Shown: in pieces, positions 36,340 to 44,635 of the stretch | Numbering within the stretch: position 1 is the first letter of the stretch | Layout of the letters: every line of letters begins with the position of its first letter | Source of the DNA: Planctomycetota bacterium | Lineage (GTDB): Bacteria > Planctomycetota > Planctomycetia > Pirellulales > Pirellulaceae | Direction: 5' to 3' | Assembly (NCBI GenBank): GCA_029259935.1 | Contig: JAJDEH010000009.1 | Location: 1-64,000 of the forward strand | DNA length: 64,000 nt | The notes under the pieces: model-generated | The model's input: the letters and a program-made list of their open reading frames with translations, nothing else | The model's database searches: none | What the model was told of the DNA's origin: nothing | Translations under genes and position numbers: made by a program

Positions 36340-37752
36340 ATGTTGACCATTCCCGGGCCACGCTCTCGATATTGTGACGGTATGTCTCGCCGCAGTTGGT
36401 TGCGAATTGGCGGGCTCGCGCTGGGAGGGCTGACATTGCCAGAAATCCTGCGGGCGGAAAGTCAGGCGGGCGGGCGGAAGCAGGCCAAGGGCATCATCAT
36501 GGTGCTGCTGCCTGGCGGGCCGTCACACTTGGATATGTACGACCTCAAGCCGGATGCTCCTCCTGAAATCCGCGGCGAGTTTCAGCCGATCCCCACCAAA
36601 GTTCCGGGGATCGACATTTGCGAATTGATGCCCCAATTGGCAGGCATGACCGACAAGTTGACGCTGATTCGTTCGCTGGTCGGCTTCCGCAACGATCACA
36701 ATACGCACTGGTGTTCGACGGGCTGGGAGTCCCATCCAGCCATGGCGTCGTCGCCCATCGTGGCCGGATTTCCACCAGGTGATTGGCCGTCGATGGGGTC
36801 GGTGCTGTCGCGAAAGCTGGGCCCGCTGGTCGCGGGAGTTCCACCGACCGTCGATTTGACTCCCGTCGATCCCGACGCGCGATTCATTCTTCGCACGCCG
36901 CCGGCACAGCCCGGCTACCTGGGCGCGGCACACGCCGGCTTTGAAGTCGAAGCAGTCGACCGCCGCAATATCATGCTCAACGGCGTAAACCTGCGCCGGT
37001 TGGCCGACCGCCGCGCGTTACTGTCCAGCTTCGACCGCTTCCGCCGTCAGGCTGATCAAGATGCGGCGGCGGAAGGAATCGACGAATTCAACCAACAAGC
37101 ATTCGACGTGCTCACTTCGCCTCGGCTGGCCGAGGCACTCGACCTCAGTCAAGAAGACGCCACCATTCGCGGCAGCTACGGCCTGGATCGCAAGTTTCCC
37201 AACGAACGCGAAGGCAAGACGATGCTGGACCAGTTCTTGTTGGCCCGCCGAGTGATCGAGGCGGGTGCCCGCTGTGTCACGTTGGCCTTCAGCCGCTGGC
37301 CGTTTGGACGGATGTTGCAAGGCGATTACAACTGGGATTGGCATAAGGATCTGTTCGCCGAAGCTCGGGGAGCTTTGCCTTTGTTCGATCTAGGCTTGTC
37401 GGCGCTGATCAAGGATCTCGAAGAGCGCGGGCTACTGGACGACATCGCGGTTGTGGCTTGGGGCGAGTTTGGCCGCACACCGAAAATCAATCAGAACGCG
37501 GGCCGCGACCACTGGCCGAAGGTTGCCGGCGCACTGTTGGCGGGCGGCGGTATGCAGTGTGGGCAAGTGCTTGGCTCGACCACGCGGTGGGGCGAAGAGC
37601 CGAAAAACCGCCCAATTCACTTCCGCGACGTTTTCGCCACGCTGTATGAACGGCTGGGCATCGATGTGTCGAACACTCAGTTCACCGACCTGGCGGGCAG
37701 GCCGCAATACTTGGTGGGCGATCACCGTCCGTTGCCTGAGTTGGTCGGTTAG
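36340..37752 (+). CDS. DUF1501 family protein, Tat-exported
   Basis: A 470-residue protein of the DUF1501 (sulfatase/phosphatase-fold) family that is greatly expanded in planctomycetes. The ATG at 36340 gives the usual N-terminus 'MLTIPGPRSRYCDGMSRRSWLRIGGLALGGL'; the twin-arginine SRRSWL followed by a hydrophobic stretch is a Tat signal. AAGGA lies upstream; an earlier ATG at 36307 has no such support. Core motifs include 'IIMVLLPGGPSHLDMYDLKPDAPPEIRGEF', 'FRNDHNTHWCSTGWE', and 'VVAWGEFGRTPKIN...GRDHWPKVAGALLAGGG'. The family fold is alkaline-phosphatase-like, with the Asp/His residues for metal present, but its substrate is not known. It stands alone and converges on the EF-hand gene. Confidence 0.9.
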   Translation: MLTIPGPRSRYCDGMSRRSWLRIGGLALGGLTLPEILRAESQAGGRKQAKGIIMVLLPGGPSHLDMYDLKPDAPPEIRGEFQPIPTKVPGIDICELMPQLAGMTDKLTLIRSLVGFRNDHNTHWCSTGWESHPAMASSPIVAGFPPGDWPSMGSVLSRKLGPLVAGVPPTVDLTPVDPDARFILRTPPAQPGYLGAAHAGFEVEAVDRRNIMLNGVNLRRLADRRALLSSFDRFRRQADQDAAAEGIDEFNQQAFDVLTSPRLAEALDLSQEDATIRGSYGLDRKFPNEREGKTMLDQFLLARRVIEAGARCVTLAFSRWPFGRMLQGDYNWDWHKDLFAEARGALPLFDLGLSALIKDLEERGLLDDIAVVAWGEFGRTPKINQNAGRDHWPKVAGALLAGGGMQCGQVLGSTTRWGEEPKNRPIHFRDVFATLYERLGIDVSNTQFTDLAGRPQYLVGDHRPLPELVG

Positions 37753-37780
37753 TGTTAGATGCCGAGCGGACCCCCTCAAA

Positions 37781-37801
37781 CTCCCCCTTGGCAAGGGGGA
37801 G
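37781..37801. terminator. Hairpin between convergent genes (second copy of CTCCCCCTT element)
   Basis: CTCCCCCTT (37781-37789) pairs with AAGGGGGAG (37793-37801) around GGC. It lies between stops at 37752 (plus) and 37849 (minus). A shorter related hairpin (CTCCTTG/CAAGGAG, 37813-37827) follows. It has the same sequence as the hairpin at 6043-6067. No T-run is present. Confidence 0.5.
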
Positions 37802-37848
37802 AACTGGATTGCCTCCTTGGCAAGGAGCGGCTACTTATTAAGGATTGG

Positions 37849-39567
37849 CTAACGATCATCGCTTTCGGACTTCAGCGAGAGTGCTTCCTTGGGATCGACC
37901 AACCCGTTCTTGTCCGCGTCCAGTCGGTTGAACCAATCCGCTTTGAAAAGAAACTCCCGCCGCGATAGGTCGCCGTCCCGGTTGTGATCCATTCGCTGGA
38001 ACCATATGGGGCCCGTGGACTTCCTTGGGGGCTGTGCCGCCGGCGCGTAGGCGAACTGGATGGCGGCCAGATTTCCCAACGCGCCCAGATCCGGCGTAGC
38101 CCTTCCGACTGAAAGACGATATTGGCGAGGCAGTTCGGACGACGCCAGCTGCTTGTCACCATTGCTATCCCAAACGTCGAACTGGTCAACGGCCGCCGCC
38201 AATTCCCGCTGACTAAGCCGGCGGTCGCTATCGGTATCGAGAATCTCGAACAACTTGCGATGCGGTCCGCTGATGTTCAGCGCCGTGCGGCTGCGCGACA
38301 CGTTGTATCGCCGTTCCAAGTAGTCCAGAAATTCATCTTGAAAGACCTTCTTGTCGCCGTCGCGATCGGCGTCGCGGAACGTAGAGGTTAGCCCCGAATT
38401 TCTGGCTGTTTCTTTCCAGTCCAAGTAGCCATTGTTGTCGGTATCCACCGCGGCGAACTGCTGTTTTGCCAACGCCTTGATACCTTCCGCGCCACCCGCC
38501 CCGCCGTCAGCGGAAAAAACAATTTGTTCCGCCTTGAGCACAACCGCGGGCGCGCCGTTGGGCATTTTCCGCACGGAGATAGCTTCGCTGGCGTTGCTGG
38601 ATTCCAGCGTAAAGGAAGATTCGTGCTCCGCGCGTTTACCGATGCGTACGGTGAACTCCAGTGTTGGCACGAGATTTCCCGCCAAGTGTTCCAGTTCGCT
38701 TTCGTCCAACAGACTGTCTGAGTCGGTGTCGAATTCTTGGAATATCGATCGACTGAGTTGTATCTCGTCGCGACTCAGGTGCCGATCGGGCTTGCGAGTC
38801 TCGGCATTCTCGCCGTCGTAATTTTTCAGAAGCTGGGCGACGGCTTGTTCCGCCATTTCACCAGTTTTCAAACGTAATACCGGGCTGGTGGCGTTTTTTA
38901 CCCGCTCAGTCCGCATCGCCATGAACGTGGAAAATGCGTTGACCGATTGAAGTTCTTCAGCACTGATCATCTGGTCGTCATCCAGATCATTCTTGTGCAA
39001 ACTTGAGGCCGCGGATTGGAGTTCGGCCCGAGAAATTCTTCCGCTGCGGTCGGTATCGATTCTTTCAAACAAGCCCGTCGGGCCGTTTTCCGCGCTCAAT
39101 CCGCCAAACGACGATGTCCGCCGCACCACATTCAATGAAAAAGGTCCCTGTCCCAGTTGTTGCAAGTAGCGGGACACATCGGCCTTGCTCATGTCCTCGC
39201 TACGAAGTGGGCCAGCCTTTCCGTTGGAACCCAGGGATTTGAAAAATGCCCTCACCCTGCCGAACGTAGTATTGGGAGTTGCCGTACTCGCTGGCAGATT
39301 CTTCGCTTCGGCGAGGGACAGCACGTTGTCGTCGTCCTCGTCAAGCTCGTCAAAATACTGCTCGACGTAATCCTGCCATACATCGTGATAACTCTGGCCG
39401 TCCACTCGAATGTGCAAGCGAACAAAGACGGGACAAGGCTCCGCGAGATACAGCAAATCGACATGATCCGTCTGGCCATGATCCTCGCGTTCTTTCTTCT
39501 CTTGCGCGATCGAGACCGAGACCGAGATCAAGATGACCAGAGCGACGGAAATTGCGCGGAGCATCAT
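37849..39567 (-). CDS. Secreted multi-EF-hand protein
   Basis: A 572-residue exported protein with a signal peptide (MLRAISVALVILISVSVSIAQ). I count about ten EF-hand-like loops of the Dx[DN]xDGxxxxxE type, including DTDRSGRISRAE, DTDSDSLLDESE, DTDNNGYLDWKE, DADRDGDKKVFQDE, DTDSDRRLSQRE, DSNGDKQLASSE, DHNRDGDLSRRE and DADKNGLVDPKE. Several keep all ligands and should bind calcium; others are weak. Between them, about residues 300-350, is a non-EF-hand insert. GGAGG lies before the start, and its ATG overlaps the end of the DUF1501 gene, so the two are translated together. It is the last gene of the operon. Confidence 0.85.
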   Translation of the reverse strand: MMLRAISVALVILISVSVSIAQEKKEREDHGQTDHVDLLYLAEPCPVFVRLHIRVDGQSYHDVWQDYVEQYFDELDEDDDNVLSLAEAKNLPASTATPNTTFGRVRAFFKSLGSNGKAGPLRSEDMSKADVSRYLQQLGQGPFSLNVVRRTSSFGGLSAENGPTGLFERIDTDRSGRISRAELQSAASSLHKNDLDDDQMISAEELQSVNAFSTFMAMRTERVKNATSPVLRLKTGEMAEQAVAQLLKNYDGENAETRKPDRHLSRDEIQLSRSIFQEFDTDSDSLLDESELEHLAGNLVPTLEFTVRIGKRAEHESSFTLESSNASEAISVRKMPNGAPAVVLKAEQIVFSADGGAGGAEGIKALAKQQFAAVDTDNNGYLDWKETARNSGLTSTFRDADRDGDKKVFQDEFLDYLERRYNVSRSRTALNISGPHRKLFEILDTDSDRRLSQRELAAAVDQFDVWDSNGDKQLASSELPRQYRLSVGRATPDLGALGNLAAIQFAYAPAAQPPRKSTGPIWFQRMDHNRDGDLSRREFLFKADWFNRLDADKNGLVDPKEALSLKSESDDR

Positions 39568-40904
39568 GACAAGGCCTCCTCGATCGGTTTTGCTTCCGGA
39601 TCCACGATGCGAATCGGCCGGCCGACATTCGACATGTTTTGCTTCAGCGGATCGACCCCGATGGCGGAACAGACCGTTGCCAGTAAATCGGGTACCGAAA
39701 CCGGGCGGTCTTCCACGCGCATTCCGTCACGACTGGTCTTGCCGACGACCTGCCCGCCGCGTATTCCGCCGCCCGCCAAGACCGTACTCCAGGCGGCCGG
39801 AAAATGATCGCGGCCCTGGGACCGATTTATCTTCGGTGTGCGGCCGAACTCACCCATCCAGACAACCACGGTCGAGTCGAGTAGGCCATGGTCCCGGAGA
39901 TCCTCGATCAACGTCGACCAGGCGGGGTCGAGTACCGCGCAGAGTTGTTTCGTTTGGCCGAAATTATTGGTGTGCGTATCCCAACCAAAAACCTGTTGCC
40001 CAGGGGTGCCGGTCAGGGAAACTTCGACGAAAGGCACCCCGCGCTGGACCAATCGGCGCGCCAGCAGGCAGCCTTGCCCGAACCGATTCCGCCCGTAGGC
40101 ATCTCGTAACATTTCGGGCTCGCCCTCCAAGTCAAACACCTTCACGGCTTCGCTGCGCATTAACCGCACCGCTTGGTGATAGGCCGCTTGATGGCTGGCC
40201 GGTGCCGTGCCGGGATGGTCCTTCCGAAACTCACGCTCGATTCCTTCTAGCAGATCCACCCGAGCGTCAGCTTCCGCGACGGTTATGCCGTCCGGTAGTG
40301 AGAGGTTCTTTACCTCTAGCGTCTGATCGTAGTTGTCTTGCCCCAGCGTGAAGAGCCCCAAGCCCGTACCGCCGACGACCATGGGCGCGTGTCGTGGCCC
40401 TAAAAAACCAGGTCCGTAGGAAGCAGGACTGAGCGCCGGTTGCGGCGCGATACTCACGAAATTGGGAAGCTCGGCGTCGGCGTCGCCCGTCTCCTTGCTG
40501 ACCGCGGCACCCAACGTCGGATATTTGACCGGGCCTTGCGGCAAGTAACCGGTTCGCAGCAAGTAGGTCGCGCGGGCGTGATCGCCTTCCTTGGTTTGCA
40601 TCGAACGGATCACCGCCAGTTCGGACATTTGCTTGGCCACGCGCGGCAAATGCTGAGAAATGCGAATGCCCGCGACCGCAGTGGATATCTCTTTGAACTC
40701 GCCACCGTTTTTGTGGCGCGGCTTTAGATCGAAGGTGTCAATCTGGCTGGGACCGCCATTCATCCACAGCAAGATACAGGCGCGGGGCTTGGCCGTTCCG
40801 CTAGTCTCGCTGGCCAGCGCGGGCAACCAGCCCGACGCGCCGGCTCCCGCGAAGCTGGCGGCAGCCAGTGACAGCAATTCACGTCGTGAAAAAGAACCGT
40901 TCAT
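39564..40904 (-). CDS. DUF1501 family protein (operon copy)
   Basis: A 446-residue protein with a Tat-like signal (FSRRELLSLAAASFAGAGASG) followed by the DUF1501 core: 'ACILLWMNGGPSQIDTFDLKP', 'GDHARATYLLRTGYLP', 'VPFVEVSLTGTPGQQVFGWDTHTNNF' and 'VVVWMGEFGRTPKINRSQGRDHFPAAWSTVLAGGGIRGG'. It is 58 bases after the DUF1549 gene and overlaps the EF-hand gene by four bases, making a three-gene operon. DUF1501 and DUF1549/DUF1553 proteins are regularly paired in planctomycetes. The joint function is unknown, though an extracellular polymer-degrading or sulfate-ester role is often supposed. Confidence 0.9.
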   Translation of the reverse strand: MNGSFSRRELLSLAAASFAGAGASGWLPALASETSGTAKPRACILLWMNGGPSQIDTFDLKPRHKNGGEFKEISTAVAGIRISQHLPRVAKQMSELAVIRSMQTKEGDHARATYLLRTGYLPQGPVKYPTLGAAVSKETGDADAELPNFVSIAPQPALSPASYGPGFLGPRHAPMVVGGTGLGLFTLGQDNYDQTLEVKNLSLPDGITVAEADARVDLLEGIEREFRKDHPGTAPASHQAAYHQAVRLMRSEAVKVFDLEGEPEMLRDAYGRNRFGQGCLLARRLVQRGVPFVEVSLTGTPGQQVFGWDTHTNNFGQTKQLCAVLDPAWSTLIEDLRDHGLLDSTVVVWMGEFGRTPKINRSQGRDHFPAAWSTVLAGGGIRGGQVVGKTSRDGMRVEDRPVSVPDLLATVCSAIGVDPLKQNMSNVGRPIRIVDPEAKPIEEALS

Positions 40905-40962
40905 TTGTCACGCTCGCTTGACCATGGTTCGAAGCATCGCCGCGAATCGGTTCACGGCGGCC

Positions 40963-42561
40963 TCAGTGGTTAAAAATGAATTCACTGCTGTTTAGCAAGG
41001 CCCAAAAGACGTCGGCCAAAGCGCGGTTCGGGTCGTTTCGTGGGCCGCCCGAATCCACGTACTTCACCATGCGGGCCAGTTCGCTATCGGTGGGTTTTCG
41101 ACTTAACGCCGCCAGATAAAACGCTTCCACTCGATCGCCCGACGTGGCCAACGGAAATTCGGCGATGGCTGCCAGCGTGGCACTCTCCTCCAGGCTGGTG
41201 GCATCGGCGGTCAGCAAGCCGTTCATCATGCCCAAAGCCTGCAAGATAGAAAGCTGAGGTGTTTCCGATGCTTGTCCGTCGTCATTGAACATCTCAAAGA
41301 CTTGGGAACGGGCCGAAGCATTGGAAAAATCGAATTGATTGCGAACATTGAATTGCTCGTAGTGACCGGTTGCCTGCGACAGACTCCTGAACACCTGCTC
41401 GCTGGTGAGTTGCCGAATGTGAGCGCGAGCGAACCATCCAGGATTTTGCTGGCGGGCATCGGTTTGCTTGCTCGATAGCCCATAGGCTTGACTGGCAGTA
41501 ATGGCGCGCATGAGAAACTTCAAGTCAAAATCCTGCTCGACAAACGCAGCCGCCAGTTCATCCAGCAATTCCGGATGGCTCGGCGGGTTATTCACTCCGA
41601 AATCGTCAATCGGATCAACTAGGCCGATTCCAAAGAACCGCGCCCAGATGCGATTGGCCGCCGCCCGCGCGAAGTAGGGATTCTCTTTCGACGTAAGCCA
41701 CTCGGCCAGAGTCGTGCGGGCACCGGTTTTGAACCGCCACTTCGGCTGGCCACCGTCAAGAAACGCCGCTTGGGCGACTTCATCCGTTTCGGGAATCTCA
41801 ATCTCGCGGCGGTCTTTCTTCTCGCGAACGCCGCCGAACATCCCTTGCTGGGGCGAGCCTCTTCGTTCGACGCCGGAAAAGAAGGCGGCGAAGCTCCAGA
41901 AGTCGTTGCGCTTCCATTGATCGAACGGATGGTCATGACATTGGGCACATTCAATTCGAACACCCAAGAAGGTGCGGGACACGCTGGCCGCGAGATTTTC
42001 CGGCTTGAATTGTTTGGCCCGATAGTACGATGAGGGGCCCTGCCGTCCATAGGGGTTGAAATTCGATTCATTCAGCGGCACAGTGAGCACTTCGCGAACC
42101 ATCTCGTCGTAGGCGGTGTTGGCGGTTAACCGTTCGCGCAACCATGCTTCAAAGCCGGGCACCAAAAAACGGGCTTGTATATCGGCACCAACTTCGGGAA
42201 TCATGGCGGTTCGCCAGACGCTGGTGAAGTGGGCGACGTAATTGGGGCTGGCCAACAGGCGGTCGACCAACTTGCGCCGCTTGTCCGGCGCGGTGTCGAC
42301 GAGAAATTCGCGCAATTCGGAAACGGGCGGGATCTTGCCGCCAATGTCCAAGTACACGCGGCGCATGAATTCGGCGTCGGTCGCCGGTGTGGACGGCGTA
42401 ATCTTCTCGGCCTGCCAACGGGATGCAACTCGACGGTCAATGGCCGCCGCGAGACGGGCCACCGCGTCGTCCTCGCCGATCGCCGATCGATGGTTGCCAA
42501 GGACCACCGAGCAGCAGGCCAGCAGCATGAATACTCTAAGCGAAAATCTACCGATCGGCAT
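40963..42561 (-). CDS. DUF1549/DUF1553 domain protein
   Basis: A 532-residue exported protein with a signal peptide (FSLRVFMLLACCSVVLGNHRSA). The N-terminal DUF1549 part includes 'DAEFMRRVYLDIGGKIPPVSELREFLVD', 'KLVDRLLASPNYVAHFTSVWR' and the cytochrome-like 'IECAQCHDHPFDQWKRNDFWSFAAFF'; the latter has CxxCH spacing, as if for haem, although it is usually counted as part of DUF1549. The DUF1553 part starts near 'LAEWLTSKENPYFARAAANRIWARFFGIGLVDPIDDFG' and ends 'DVFWALLNSSEFIFNH'. GGAAGGAAG lies just before the ATG. It is shorter than many homologues because no planctomycete cytochrome C domain precedes it. First gene of the DUF1549-DUF1501-EF-hand operon. Confidence 0.9.
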   Translation of the reverse strand: MPIGRFSLRVFMLLACCSVVLGNHRSAIGEDDAVARLAAAIDRRVASRWQAEKITPSTPATDAEFMRRVYLDIGGKIPPVSELREFLVDTAPDKRRKLVDRLLASPNYVAHFTSVWRTAMIPEVGADIQARFLVPGFEAWLRERLTANTAYDEMVREVLTVPLNESNFNPYGRQGPSSYYRAKQFKPENLAASVSRTFLGVRIECAQCHDHPFDQWKRNDFWSFAAFFSGVERRGSPQQGMFGGVREKKDRREIEIPETDEVAQAAFLDGGQPKWRFKTGARTTLAEWLTSKENPYFARAAANRIWARFFGIGLVDPIDDFGVNNPPSHPELLDELAAAFVEQDFDLKFLMRAITASQAYGLSSKQTDARQQNPGWFARAHIRQLTSEQVFRSLSQATGHYEQFNVRNQFDFSNASARSQVFEMFNDDGQASETPQLSILQALGMMNGLLTADATSLEESATLAAIAEFPLATSGDRVEAFYLAALSRKPTDSELARMVKYVDSGGPRNDPNRALADVFWALLNSSEFIFNH

Positions 42562-42729
42562 GACTAACTTCCTTCCGTCGACTTCATTCCGTCATCTTAT
42601 GAGCCAAATTTTTGGCTGATGTGTTGATCGTATCGTTCGCCGAGTAGCTTGTCAACGAATTAGCCGAGAAAAATGGCCATGCTAATCCGGGGCATCCGAA
42701 GCACCGAGTGCGTGCCCCAGCGCGGGACG

Positions 42730-43578
42730 CTATCGGCGAATATTGCCGGAGAAGTCCGCGCTGTCGTAGTGCAATTCGGCGAGATGGTTGACGTGGGCGC
42801 GGCGTTTCGTCTCTTTGAAGGACACCTTCGAGTCCAGCAGGCCCAGGTCAAAGGCATAGCGGTCGGCCAGGCCCGGCAGTAGCACCGGCATGCCCAGAGG
42901 GACGCGATTGCGGTGCAGCTTGTTGATGTGGCGGACGATGTTGGTCGTACAGTTGTTGGTGATCAGATCGTAAAACTCGGGATCGAGTGCCAGTTTGTTC
43001 ACGCGTTTCATCACGTCGACGAACAATTCTTGAGTTTGCTCGGGCGTGGCGATCGTGCGATAGACATAGACGTCGGCATCGCGATGACGAGTACGCAGGC
43101 GGATGACGTCGCGTTCTTCCGCGACCACGTAGGTCAACTCGAACTGCCGCAGCAGTCCCATGTGCAGCGAGTATTCTTCATCCTTTTCCAATCGAACTTC
43201 GGCCGACACGGCCAGAAATTCGCCGTTGCTGAGGCCGAAACTGAGCATAGTGTGGGCGATGTACGGCTTTTCTCGAAAAGGGACCAAGATAAAGTCGACG
43301 CTTTCCAAATCGCCAAGCTCGAACGTCTTGTCGTGATGGCGAACTTCGTATTCGAGTTCCGTTGTGTATTCGGTGTCGCGAACATTGTGTACGGTCACCG
43401 TGTTGCCTTCGAAGTTCGCGTAGGGCAACACGGCTAGATTCGGATCCCAGTTGCCTTCGTTTAGCGGCTCTAGAATGCCGGGCACGCCGACCGGCTCGAC
43501 GGTCGCGCAGCCGGTCGCCAAGACCGCTCCGACACCGCAGAGAATGAGTACCCAAGTTGAATAGTTCGCGCGCGACAT
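42730..43578 (-). CDS. DUF4105-type periplasmic lipoprotein
   Basis: A 282-residue lipoprotein: hydrophobic leader WVLILCGVGAVLATGC with a lipobox Cys. The start is the ATG at 43578; a GTG six bases upstream is also possible. The body matches the DUF4105 (Lnb N-terminal) family: 'VDFILVPFREKPYIAHTMLSFGLSNGEFLAVSAEVR', and the diagnostic 'FYDLITNNCTTNIVRHIN', in which the Cys and nearby His/Asn suggest a papain-like active site. The family is seen in many Gram-negative bacteria as outer-membrane-associated proteins of unknown activity. No operon partner. Confidence 0.75.
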   Translation of the reverse strand: MSRANYSTWVLILCGVGAVLATGCATVEPVGVPGILEPLNEGNWDPNLAVLPYANFEGNTVTVHNVRDTEYTTELEYEVRHHDKTFELGDLESVDFILVPFREKPYIAHTMLSFGLSNGEFLAVSAEVRLEKDEEYSLHMGLLRQFELTYVVAEERDVIRLRTRHRDADVYVYRTIATPEQTQELFVDVMKRVNKLALDPEFYDLITNNCTTNIVRHINKLHRNRVPLGMPVLLPGLADRYAFDLGLLDSKVSFKETKRRAHVNHLAELHYDSADFSGNIRR

Positions 43579-43800
43579 GGCCACCGTTGAGCAACGGATC
43601 CAAAGAAGCTGATTGTGGCAGGAACCGCAGCGCGAGTACTTTCAACGCAAAGCGGAATCCAAAATGGGCCAGGAATTTGGCCCGACAAGACAAGAACCGC
43701 GTTATTTAATCGACAATCCCAGGTTTGGCAAGATCGCTTGCGGTAGATGAAAACGACCGGGCACTATAAATTGACATGGTAATTTCAAACTCTCTCCATT

Positions 43801-44613
43801 TTGCCAACCAACCTGCATTGGCCGCTAGCAGTGACCGCACCGTCCGCGAATTGGTACGACTATCCTGAGTATTTCGAATTGGCGTTTGCCGACGAGACCA
43901 CCGCCGAAGCAGACTTTATCGAAGCGGCCTGTCGCAAATACTGCCGTTTTCCCGTGAAGAAGATGCTTGAACCCGGTTGCGGCGGGGGGCGTTTGGTCGT
44001 GGAACTTGCGCGGCGCGGCTATCGGGTAACAGGCTACGACGACAATCCCCGGGCGATTGCTTACCTCCAGCGCCGCATCGACCGTCAAAAACTAACGGCC
44101 CGGGCCGCGGTAGGGGGCATGGTTCAGCCCGTTCGGCAAGCACGCACTTTTGACGCCGCGTTTTGCACCTTCAATACTTTTCGTCACCTGACCACGGAAG
44201 ACGATGCGCTGAATCATCTTCAGTCGGTGGCGCGAAGCTTGCGGAAGGGTGGCATCTATATCCTTGGCCTGCACTTGCTTCCTTTGTGGGTTGACGAAGA
44301 CAGCACCGAACGCTGGAAGGCCACGAAGGGCAAGACCAAGGTCACGTTTACTCTGCGTGTGCTTTCCGCGGACCGCCGGCAACGACTGGAGGACATGCGA
44401 ATCTCGATGCGAGTCCGCTCGCCCCGCCACGACTTGCGGTTGCGATCGGATTTCCAGCTTCGCATGTATAAGGCCGGCCAGTTCAGAAGCCTGCTGCGAA
44501 AAGCCAACGAGCTGGAACTGTGCGACGTCTACGATTTCTGGTACGACATCGACGACCCGCTGGAACTCAATGACGAGATTACCGATACGGTGTTCATCTT
44601 GAGAAAACATTAA
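43801..44613 (+). CDS. Class I SAM-dependent methyltransferase
   Basis: A 270-residue protein. Motif I is 'MLEPGCGGGRLVVELARRGYRVTGYDDNPRAI', with the acidic residue at the end of strand 2. Motif II/III is 'FDAAFCTFNTFRHLTTEDDALNHLQSVARSLRKGGIYILGLHL'. The substrate cannot be told; the closest general type is the small-molecule or lipid methyltransferases. The start used is TTG at 43801, with only weak signals; a GTG at 43831 is an alternative. It ends 22 bases before rlmKL and is probably co-transcribed with it. Confidence 0.8.
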   Translation: MPTNLHWPLAVTAPSANWYDYPEYFELAFADETTAEADFIEAACRKYCRFPVKKMLEPGCGGGRLVVELARRGYRVTGYDDNPRAIAYLQRRIDRQKLTARAAVGGMVQPVRQARTFDAAFCTFNTFRHLTTEDDALNHLQSVARSLRKGGIYILGLHLLPLWVDEDSTERWKATKGKTKVTFTLRVLSADRRQRLEDMRISMRVRSPRHDLRLRSDFQLRMYKAGQFRSLLRKANELELCDVYDFWYDIDDPLELNDEITDTVFILRKH

Positions 44614-44635
44614 TCTTTGCGAATCGCCGACTGTT

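Noticed and set aside
40963..42561. Haem c attachment by CAQCH in the DUF1549 protein
   Set aside because: CxxCH-like spacing is present, but this segment is part of the DUF1549 signature in all members I recall and no other cytochrome c features surround it; haem binding is not claimed.
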